From JANXVV01 sp038230975 (GTDB lineage Bacteria; Planctomycetota; Phycisphaerae; Tepidisphaerales; Tepidisphaeraceae): 23,240 bases of DNA. The stretch is taken from contig JBBRMF010000056.1 of assembly GCA_038230975.1 (NCBI GenBank), positions 1 to 23,240 of the forward strand, read 5' to 3'. Below are positions 17,919 to 23,240 of this stretch, one piece after another (position 1 is the stretch's first letter; each line of letters starts with the position of its first letter). Both the position numbers and the translations under genes were made by a program. The notes under the pieces are model-generated. The model searched no databases, had not been told where the DNA came from, and was given only the letters and a program-made list of their open reading frames with translations.

Positions 17919-18997
17919 TGTCCCATCGCATTTTTAATTTCAGTGCCGGTCCGGCGATGCTGCCCACGGAGGTTTTGGAAAAGTCCGCAGCAGCGCTTTT
18001 GGATTATCAAGGCAAGGGTTTTGGCATTGCCGAGGTGAGCCATCGCGGGAAAGAATTTGAAGCCGTCAATGATGAGGCGATCACCCGTTGCAAGCAATTG
18101 CTCGGAATCACCGATTCGCATGATGTGCTGTTTTTGCAAGGTGGAGCCACGGCGTTCTTCACACTGATTCCGATGAATTTCCTACACACCAATGCGGACT
18201 ATCTGGTCAGCGGTGAATGGAGCAAGAAGGCTGCGGCGGGCGCGAAAGATCTGGGCAAAGTGAATGTCGTCGCGAATAGCGAGGCGAGCAATTTCGATCA
18301 TTCGACACCGGCGAGCGAATGGAAAATGTCGTCCGAGGCGGATTATTTTCACCTCTGCTCGAATGAGACGGTGCATGGGCATCGGCTACCGACGTTGCCG
18401 AAACATCCGAATTTGATCGTGGATGCCAGCAGCGAGTTTATGTCTCGCCCGCATCCGGTGGGTGATTGCGCGATGATCTATGGCGGCGCTCAGAAGAATT
18501 TGGGGCCGTCTGGTGTTGTGCTTGTGATCGTTCGCAAGGACATGTACCCGAAGCAGAAGAAGACACCGAGCAAGTTGTGGAGCTTCAAGGATCAGGCCGA
18601 GAATAAATCGATGATCAACACGCCACCGACGTTTGGCGTGTACATTCTGCTGGAAATTTTCCGATGGCTCGATGCCCAGGGTGGGTTGGATGCGATGGAG
18701 AAGCGGAATGCCACCAAGGCCGCGCTGATCTACGACACGATTGATCAGAGCAATGGCTTTTATAAGGGGACAGTCTCTGTAAAAGAGCAGCGGTCGCATA
18801 TGAATTTGACGTATCGGTTGCCGAGCGAGGAACTGACGGAAGAGTTCATCAAGACGGCGGCGAAAAACGAGATGGTTGGATTGAAGGGATACCGCACGGT
18901 CGGTGGGATTCGGGCGAGTATTTACAATGCGATGCCGGTGCAGGGTTGCGAGGCGCTGGCGCAGTTTATGAAGGATTTTGCGTCGAAGAAGTCGTGA
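17918..18997 (+). CDS. serC: Phosphoserine aminotransferase
   Basis: SerC moves the amino group of glutamate to 3-phosphohydroxypyruvate to make phosphoserine; it can also serve pyridoxal phosphate synthesis. The 359-residue protein begins with the typical IFNFSAGPAMLP, has QGGATAFF at 74-81 for phosphate/cofactor contacts, and has the PLP-binding lysine K193 in GGAQKNLGPSG. It ends in the family pattern GGIRASIYNAMP. Its length is normal for the family. AAGGAAG just upstream is a good ribosome site, and the start overlaps the stop of the TIM-barrel gene by one base. No serA or serB is in the window. Confidence 0.95.
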   Translation: MSHRIFNFSAGPAMLPTEVLEKSAAALLDYQGKGFGIAEVSHRGKEFEAVNDEAITRCKQLLGITDSHDVLFLQGGATAFFTLIPMNFLHTNADYLVSGEWSKKAAAGAKDLGKVNVVANSEASNFDHSTPASEWKMSSEADYFHLCSNETVHGHRLPTLPKHPNLIVDASSEFMSRPHPVGDCAMIYGGAQKNLGPSGVVLVIVRKDMYPKQKKTPSKLWSFKDQAENKSMINTPPTFGVYILLEIFRWLDAQGGLDAMEKRNATKAALIYDTIDQSNGFYKGTVSVKEQRSHMNLTYRLPSEELTEEFIKTAAKNEMVGLKGYRTVGGIRASIYNAMPVQGCEALAQFMKDFASKKS

Positions 18998-19063
18998 GTT
19001 CTCTAGAGTGGGAACTCTTACTTCGTGCGAGGCTCTTGGTTTCATTCGTTAGCTGCAACTCCT

Positions 19064-19879
19064 ATGTCACTTCCAATCTTACAAGCTCATTCAGATCCCA
19101 CGACCAGCGATCTGTTGCGGTATTACGCTCGTGCCCAGCTTCACTGGGCCCGACATCTCGGTGAAGAGACGGCACTAGATGTGGGCACGGCCCTGAGCAA
19201 TCCGGAGCTCGCAGATATTTTCGAGGCCAATCGGGTGATTGATGCGGCTTTGCCGGATGGCGTTTCACCGGAGCAAGCCGTGGCGGAAGCGGCGTCCCAC
19301 TTTAAGGGGATCGGTACTCACTGCTGGTTGTGGGAGATGAACCCTGCGTTGCCTTTGGCGTCCACGCGGCCATTGGCAGAATATTTGACGTCGATGGATT
19401 ATACGCCTCAGCAGGCCGACGTCATGTACTTGAAAAGTTATCCGACGGCGCCGATTCTCGAGTTGACGGATCTGAAGATCATTCCGGCGCGGGCAAGTTT
19501 CAAGCACGTCCGAGTTTTAGCCGAGGAATCTGCCGACCGCGGTAACGCAGCACAGTTGGCCGAAGCGAAAGTGCTGCATCTGGATGATTCACACACCGAT
19601 GCGCTCCTGGCGCTTCGCGGCGGTGTGGCCTTGGGATATATGGCGGTGCTATCGGCCGGGGAAATCGGGGCGATTCAGGATCTTTATGTGGCCGATGCGC
19701 ATCGTCGACAGGGAATTGGCCGTACGCTGATGAGCCGGGCGCTGGAGATTTGCGCGCGGTCTTTGTTCAAGCATATTTTTGTGGGGGTTTTACCGGAAAA
19801 TAGTTCAGCGATTGAGTTGTATCAACGCTGCGGATTTCGGAAGGTGGGGGAGACGATTTCTTATCGAGGGCGGATTTGA
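19064..19879 (+). CDS. GNAT-family N-acetyltransferase
   Basis: The 271-residue product has a C-terminal GNAT domain with the acetyl-CoA-binding motif RRQGIGR at residues 214-220, preceded by the strand IQDLYVAD. The closing segment contains ENSSAIELYQRCGF, typical of motif B. The first 140 residues are not recognisable and may be a degenerate second GNAT half or a substrate-specific domain. The substrate is unknown. ATG 19064 was chosen over the upstream in-frame start at 19025 because the extra residues show no conservation-like pattern; neither has a clear ribosome site. It is 66 bases from serC and convergent with the glycosyltransferase gene. Confidence 0.85.
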   Translation: MSLPILQAHSDPTTSDLLRYYARAQLHWARHLGEETALDVGTALSNPELADIFEANRVIDAALPDGVSPEQAVAEAASHFKGIGTHCWLWEMNPALPLASTRPLAEYLTSMDYTPQQADVMYLKSYPTAPILELTDLKIIPARASFKHVRVLAEESADRGNAAQLAEAKVLHLDDSHTDALLALRGGVALGYMAVLSAGEIGAIQDLYVADAHRRQGIGRTLMSRALEICARSLFKHIFVGVLPENSSAIELYQRCGFRKVGETISYRGRI

Positions 19880-19913
19880 TGAAGGGGGAGGCTAAGCCGG
19901 CGAGCGGCGGACG

Positions 19914-21017
19914 CTATCCGCGTCCGTGGAATCGCATTCCGGCGCCGGGAGCGATTTCGGGGACTTCTACTTTTCCGCCTTCGGCTAGCTGTCGATAAAC
20001 GCCGCGATATTGGTTGACGAAGCGCGTGTGGGCGAAAAATTCGTACGCTTCGGTTCGAGCCATATCTGACAAAGACCATTGCAGGTTGGGGTCTCCCTCA
20101 AGGTCGAGCACTCGCCGGGCAAGGGCTCGGGGAGCGCCGGGTGCGGCCAGCAGTGCGGTATGGCGGTCTTCCAGTAGTTCGCCGACCGTGTACGAGACGG
20201 TGGCCACGATCGGCAGGGCGGCGGCCATGGCGATGGAAATCGGCAGTGTCGCCACGGGTCCGCGCGGTGTGACCAGAATCAGATCGGAAGCCGGGAGCAA
20301 CTCCTCATACTCCATTTTTCGGCCGAGCTGATGCTCGGCGACGCGCAAAAGATTCGGGCTGTTCTGGCCGTTGGCGAAATGGATCAGGTTGGGAATTTCA
20401 TTTCCGGGCCCCCACACTAAAACACGAAATTTTGGATTGAGCACATGTAAAATCGCCGCCGCCCAGAGTGCCGATTGATGGCCGGCGGCGCGCGTTGATT
20501 CGCCAGCCAACAGCATGACGCGATCATTCTCACCAAAACCCAGCGCAGAGCGTAAAGTGGAGTCACGACGGCGACGGATCTTGGCGAACTCAACACCGGG
20601 GCGAATCAGATGGCAACGGTCCAGCGGGATTCCGCGCTCGACGCAGGTTCGGCGAAGTGTGGCAGTGGGGCATACGACCTGCAAGGGGCTGTAGACCATT
20701 GCGGCACGCAACCAGCCGATCGTTTTTGCGGAAGGCGAATCACTCATCGTGTGAACGATTGGCCCGCGCAGCGTGAGGGCTGCGGCGAGCGCCCGGCCCC
20801 CCCAGGCATGAATCACATCGTAAGTTCCCGCGACTTCGCGGCGCAAACGCGTTAAGACGGCGCAAAGATTGGAGTAATCGCCGGCTTCACCGATCGTTCG
20901 CGTTTGCACGTCAAACCCTGTTCCGAGGTCGCGGGCAAGCGACGTGGCACCGCGCCGGGTTTGAAATCCCGCGGAAAAGTCGACTAAATGAAGAATTCGA
21001 ATCGGGCCCGTGCTCAT
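19914..21017 (-). CDS. Glycosyltransferase, family 4 / GT-B fold
   Basis: This is a 367-residue protein with a two-domain GT-B layout. The N-terminal half opens with IRILHLVDFSAGFQTRRGA and contains YDVIHAWGG. After about residue 180 comes the nucleotide-sugar-binding half (VMLLAGESTRAAGH), with FRVLVWGPGNE, ASDLILVTPRG, and a closing PIVATVSYTVGELL / TALLAAPGAPRALA segment as in GT4 enzymes. It probably adds a sugar to a lipid, polysaccharide or protein; donor and acceptor are unknown. It stands alone on the minus strand, ends 34 bases from the GNAT gene, and is divergent from the DUF4190-like gene. No membrane segment was seen. Confidence 0.85.
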   Translation of the reverse strand: MSTGPIRILHLVDFSAGFQTRRGATSLARDLGTGFDVQTRTIGEAGDYSNLCAVLTRLRREVAGTYDVIHAWGGRALAAALTLRGPIVHTMSDSPSAKTIGWLRAAMVYSPLQVVCPTATLRRTCVERGIPLDRCHLIRPGVEFAKIRRRRDSTLRSALGFGENDRVMLLAGESTRAAGHQSALWAAAILHVLNPKFRVLVWGPGNEIPNLIHFANGQNSPNLLRVAEHQLGRKMEYEELLPASDLILVTPRGPVATLPISIAMAAALPIVATVSYTVGELLEDRHTALLAAPGAPRALARRVLDLEGDPNLQWSLSDMARTEAYEFFAHTRFVNQYRGVYRQLAEGGKVEVPEIAPGAGMRFHGRG

Positions 21018-21113
21018 TGCTGCCGGAAGATTAGTCGAATCGCGCTGAGGATCAATTGCGCAAAATAGTGTATCGGGGTTGATGATCCGGTCGCCGACTG
21101 CGTTTTGTTCCGG

Positions 21114-21141
21114 TTGACCTGCCGTCGCTTGCCCCTACCAT
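21114..21141 (+). promoter_or_regulatory. Putative sigma-70-type promoter giving a leaderless transcript
   Basis: TTGACC at 21114-21119 and TACCAT at 21136-21141 are separated by 16 bases. The -10 ends seven bases before ATG 21149, so transcription should begin at or next to the A of the start codon. The gene also has no Shine-Dalgarno sequence, which fits a leaderless mRNA. Confidence 0.55.
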
Positions 21142-21148
21142 TCGCCAT

Positions 21149-21466
21149 ATGGCTCTTTTTGGACGTCCAACGGTAAAAGACGATGAGCGGGCAATCGCGT
21201 GGGGCGAGTGGGTTCGCCATCGCCATCCGCTGGCGATCGCGTCTTTGGTTCTCGGAATTTTTAGCTTGATCGAATTTGGCGCGCTGTTGATCTTCGGCAT
21301 ATTAAGCATCGTCCTGGGCGTGATCGCATTGCGACAACTTCGCGCCACTTCATCGGACCCGGCTGCACCGAAGTTGGGCCAGCGGTTGGCTTGGACGGGC
21401 ATCGTACTGAGCGTAGTGAGCTTGATCATCGCCGCCGTGTTGCTTCTGCACCGCCGTCCCATCTGA
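21149..21466 (+). CDS. Small DUF4190-like membrane protein
   Basis: A protein of 105 residues with a charged, probably cytoplasmic N-terminus. Hydrophobic segments lie at about 27-60 (HPLAIASLVLGIFSLIEF... to GVIAL, long enough for two helices or a hairpin) and at about 78-99. The pattern HPLAIASLVLGI... followed by GQRLAWTGIVLSVV is typical of DUF4190, whose function is unknown. It is probably co-transcribed with the next gene, whose ribosome site overlaps its stop codon. No ribosome site precedes its own ATG. Confidence 0.75.
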   Translation: MALFGRPTVKDDERAIAWGEWVRHRHPLAIASLVLGIFSLIEFGALLIFGILSIVLGVIALRQLRATSSDPAAPKLGQRLAWTGIVLSVVSLIIAAVLLLHRRPI

Positions 21467-21474
21467 GGTTTGCC

Positions 21475-21933
21475 GTGTCAGGCTGCTTTATCTGGCTGTT
21501 TTTGCTTGCGGGCGGCATCTTCGTGATGTTGACGCTGCTGCGCTGGTTCGAGCAGACGGCTGAAGCGGTCGATAACGGCTGGTGGAATAAGCTGCTGCTG
21601 CTCATCTGCATGCCGTTCGCAGTATGGCTCTTTCCAGCCAAGGTCATCGCGGGCCGACCTACGCCGGTGCCACACCATGAACCCGTTCGCGGGTTTGGAA
21701 CCGTGAAACCCAAAGCGGAGCCGATCGCTGCGGTGCAGGAAATTCCAACGGCAGAGATTCCCCTGGCGAAGCTAGCCGTGCCGATGGATGGCCCACCGCC
21801 CGGTACACCGGCGGAGTTTATTGGCATGCCGGTCATTCCACCTAAGAAACGGCCGGCTGCAGTCGATCCGGACAAACTGGCGAAACTGAAACAGAAAATG
21901 AGGGAACAGGGGATGATCGGGCCGGATGAATAA
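21475..21933 (+). CDS. Small membrane protein with proline-rich tail, hypothetical
   Basis: This 152-residue protein has two hydrophobic helices near the N-terminus (about residues 3-22 and 40-55). A soluble tail rich in proline and alanine follows, ending in a charged helix (DPDKLAKLKQKMREQG). No family was recognised. GTG 21475 was chosen because GAGG, overlapping the stop of the DUF4190-like gene, lies six bases upstream; the frame is open from 21391 but that part overlaps the preceding gene. It may act with the DUF4190-like protein, judged only from the tight spacing. Confidence 0.7.
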   Translation: MSGCFIWLFLLAGGIFVMLTLLRWFEQTAEAVDNGWWNKLLLLICMPFAVWLFPAKVIAGRPTPVPHHEPVRGFGTVKPKAEPIAAVQEIPTAEIPLAKLAVPMDGPPPGTPAEFIGMPVIPPKKRPAAVDPDKLAKLKQKMREQGMIGPDE

Positions 21934-21952
21934 TCGCGTGCCTTCTCCCACA

Positions 21953-21981
21953 TTGACACTCTTGCCGGTGGGAAGTACAGT
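21953..21981 (+). promoter_or_regulatory. Sigma-70-type promoter of the Hc1-like gene
   Basis: TTGACA at 21953-21958 is a perfect -35 hexamer. Seventeen bases on is TACAGT at 21976-21981, matching four of six -10 positions. It predicts a start near 21988 and a 5' leader of about 55 bases before ATG 22043. This is the best promoter in the window and suggests strong, constitutive expression of the small chromatin-type protein. Confidence 0.7.
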
Positions 21982-22042
21982 TTTTCGCTCGTAAATCGAC
22001 TTTGTCGGATCTTAACGCGAATAGACCTTGAAGGAGGTTGCC

Positions 22043-22222
22043 ATGCTGGAATTTGAGACGTTGAAGCGCCTTGTGACCGAAGCGGAAGACGACGTGAACA
22101 AGGCCATCGGTGGCAATAAGGCGGCCGGGACGCGCGTCCGCAAAAAAATGCAGGATATTAAATCCGCCGCCCAGGATGTGCGTAAAAAAATCCTGGAAGG
22201 CCGTGAAGCCGAGCCTGCTTAG
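22043..22222 (+). CDS. Small Hc1 / histone-H1-like protein
   Basis: A protein of 59 residues, mostly helical and rich in lysine, arginine and glutamate. The central GNKAAGTRVRKKMQDIKSAA at about 24-43 and the following VRKKIL closely resemble the conserved N-terminal core of chlamydial Hc1 (histone H1-like). The lysine/alanine-rich DNA-binding tail of Hc1 is missing; only a short GREAEPA end remains. It may bind DNA or RNA or form a coiled-coil; function in planctomycetes is not established. ATG 22043 is seven bases after a perfect AAGGAGG; an in-frame start 15 bases upstream lies before that site and is unlikely. It has its own promoter and terminator, so it is a single-gene unit. Confidence 0.8.
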   Translation: MLEFETLKRLVTEAEDDVNKAIGGNKAAGTRVRKKMQDIKSAAQDVRKKILEGREAEPA

Positions 22223-22282
22223 TAGAACTTGTTTCTGCAAGTGCTGGCTTTACCGCCGATTGACGTCGGTCATGAGCTGAAT

Positions 22283-22315
22283 GCCAGAGGCCCGGATTTC
22301 CGGCCTCTGGCTTTT
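22283..22315 (+). terminator. Rho-independent terminator after the Hc1-like gene
   Basis: A perfect 10-bp stem GCCAGAGGCC / GGCCTCTGGC (22283-22292 and 22302-22311) with a nine-base loop is followed by TTTTCTT. It lies 60 bases after the stop codon and separates the Hc1-like gene from the FabZ-like gene. Confidence 0.85.
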
Positions 22316-22371
22316 CTTGCCTCTGCCCGTTGATTTCGTCGCTCCAACCCTGAACAGACCGGCCGATTCCC

Positions 22372-22845
22372 ATGCCTCCTCAAATGCTTTTCGATCTCTC
22401 AGCCATCGACTTGACTCAGGTCCAGTACGATCAGGACGCCATTCGCAAAATCAATCCGCAAAGAGGGGCGATGGAACATCTGAATGGCATCGTTCATATG
22501 GATGTGACGACGAACCGAATCATAGGTTACAAGGACGTGCGCGCCGATGAATTTTGGGTGGAAGGGCACATTCCCGGCCGGCCAATCCTGCCGGGTGTCA
22601 TCATGATCGAAACGGCGGCTCAGATGGCGTCGTTCTTTACGCACTTTGTCAGCGGTTGGAAAGGGTTTGTGGGTTTCGGCGGGGTTGAAGAAGTCAAATT
22701 TCGCGCCACAGTCACACCCGGGTCCAGAATGTATATGCTCGGAACCAAGCTGTGGGAGCGACATCGCCGAATTTGCTGCGCCTGTCAGGGGATTGTCGAC
22801 GGGAATATCGTATTTGAAGGCAAAGTGATCGGCACGGTCATTTGA
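22372..22845 (+). CDS. FabZ-like beta-hydroxyacyl-ACP dehydratase
   Basis: This 157-residue hot-dog-fold protein carries the dehydratase signature EGHIPGRPILPGVIMIETAAQ-like segment at 64-84, with catalytic histidine H66 and glutamate E80. FabZ removes water from 3-hydroxyacyl-ACP in fatty acid synthesis. Later strands contain VKFRATVTPGSR, as in the family. It stands alone rather than next to lpxA/lpxC or fab genes, so it could also act in a different acyl pathway. The start could be ATG 22372 or ATG 22384; no good ribosome site is visible for either. It ends seven bases from the convergent hypothetical gene. Confidence 0.88.
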   Translation: MPPQMLFDLSAIDLTQVQYDQDAIRKINPQRGAMEHLNGIVHMDVTTNRIIGYKDVRADEFWVEGHIPGRPILPGVIMIETAAQMASFFTHFVSGWKGFVGFGGVEEVKFRATVTPGSRMYMLGTKLWERHRRICCACQGIVDGNIVFEGKVIGTVI

Positions 22846-22852
22846 AAGGCCA

Positions 22853-23230
22853 TCAGGGCGTTCCGCCCTTGCCTTCGATTCGCGGGTGGCGCTTATTTTT
22901 TGGATCCTTGATGTCCATGGGTGCCAAATCCCAACCATCTGGCTCTTCGTCTAACATCGAATGATCCACCGGTTCCGGAGCGGGCATTTCACCAGTCCCG
23001 GCGAGTGGTTCCGTTGCGCGCTCGTTGACGATGCCATCCTGGGCATTCAGTTGTCGGGGTGGTTGGGTGTTGCTGACCGCATCTTTCATGTGATCCGGGT
23101 GATCGGACGGAACTGGCCGATCACTATCCAGGCGACCCATGCCGGCTTCATCTTCGGGGCGGGAACGTTCATACGTTCGCGACGGATCAGGGGCGTTCTT
23201 GGGGGATAAGGGGCGTTGGGGTTCGGTCAT
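22853..23230 (-). CDS. Low-complexity, probably disordered hypothetical protein
   Basis: The product has 125 residues rich in proline, aspartate, glutamate and arginine, with no hydrophobic core, signal peptide or recognised domain. GGAG six bases before the ATG is a good ribosome site, and the frame is free of stops for its whole length. Against it, the composition is plain and the region has open frames on the other strand too. It is convergent with the FabZ-like gene. I hold it to be a likely real gene of unknown role. Confidence 0.5.
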   Translation of the reverse strand: MTEPQRPLSPKNAPDPSRTYERSRPEDEAGMGRLDSDRPVPSDHPDHMKDAVSNTQPPRQLNAQDGIVNERATEPLAGTGEMPAPEPVDHSMLDEEPDGWDLAPMDIKDPKNKRHPRIEGKGGTP

Positions 23231-23240
23231 GGGGTACTCC

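Noticed and set aside
18996..19017. GAGTTC/GAACTC hairpin after serC as a terminator
   Set aside because: Six-bp stem with a ten-base loop and no clear T-run.
22855..22869. AGGGCG/CGCCCT hairpin between FabZ-like and hypothetical genes as a terminator
   Set aside because: Short stem overlapping the end of the leftward gene and lacking a U-tract.
23233..23240. GGTACTCC at the window edge as the arm of a fourth hairpin repeat
   Set aside because: Eight bases are expected by chance in a window of this size and it also serves as the ribosome site of the leftward gene; the rest of the element would be outside the window.
1..23240. CRISPR arrays, tRNA/rRNA genes, insertion sequences, phage genes
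   Set aside because: No regularly spaced repeats, cloverleaf-like sequence, transposase or integrase frame was seen.

Overview
The window looks like a chromosomal piece of a planctomycete, perhaps from the Phycisphaerae/Tepidisphaera side. This is inferred from three things: a secreted protein carrying the planctomycete-type N-terminal motif VELLESRRFFSA (6275-8050), a small Hc1/histone-H1-like protein (22043-22222), and a didermic cell plan implied by a beta-barrel protein, a lipoprotein and several Sec signal peptides. No rRNA, tRNA, CRISPR array, transposase or phage gene was seen, and all large genes appear intact.

Region 1 (196-14663) is a redox locus. Leftward from a 98-bp divergent control region (4353-4450) run a fused NuoE-NuoF flavoprotein and, overlapping it by ATGA, a very unusual iron-sulfur protein. 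That protein joins a NuoG-like ferredoxin N-terminus, two cyclic-nucleotide-binding domains and a four-cluster DmsB/HybA-like ferredoxin. Rightward runs a membrane-anchored decaheme cytochrome c. Beyond a convergent secreted tandem GlcG/HbpS-type protein come an outer-membrane beta-barrel protein and a 1464-residue decaheme lipoprotein with a C-terminal LVIVD beta-propeller. Decaheme, barrel and decaheme lipoprotein together have the same parts list as an MtrCAB-type porin-cytochrome conduit. My inference is a pathway that carries NADH electrons from the cytoplasm across both membranes, possibly gated by a cyclic nucleotide. It is the best candidate for an undescribed system here.

Region 2 (14699-19879) is metabolic: a secreted GH32 fructan hydrolase directly behind the cytochrome, a xylose-isomerase-like TIM-barrel protein translationally coupled to serC, and a GNAT acetyltransferase.

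Region 3 (19914-23230) holds a leftward glycosyltransferase and, rightward, two small membrane proteins (the first probably leaderless), the Hc1-like protein with a clear promoter and terminator, and a FabZ-like dehydratase. A leftward low-complexity hypothetical protein lies at the edge.

Three long hairpin repeats (65-162, 8131-8217, 16913-17022) share the core GGTACTCCG and lie between transcription units. Gene-free stretches: 1-195 holds only the first repeat; 8051-8448 holds the second repeat plus the leader of the barrel gene; 16835-17120 holds the third repeat.
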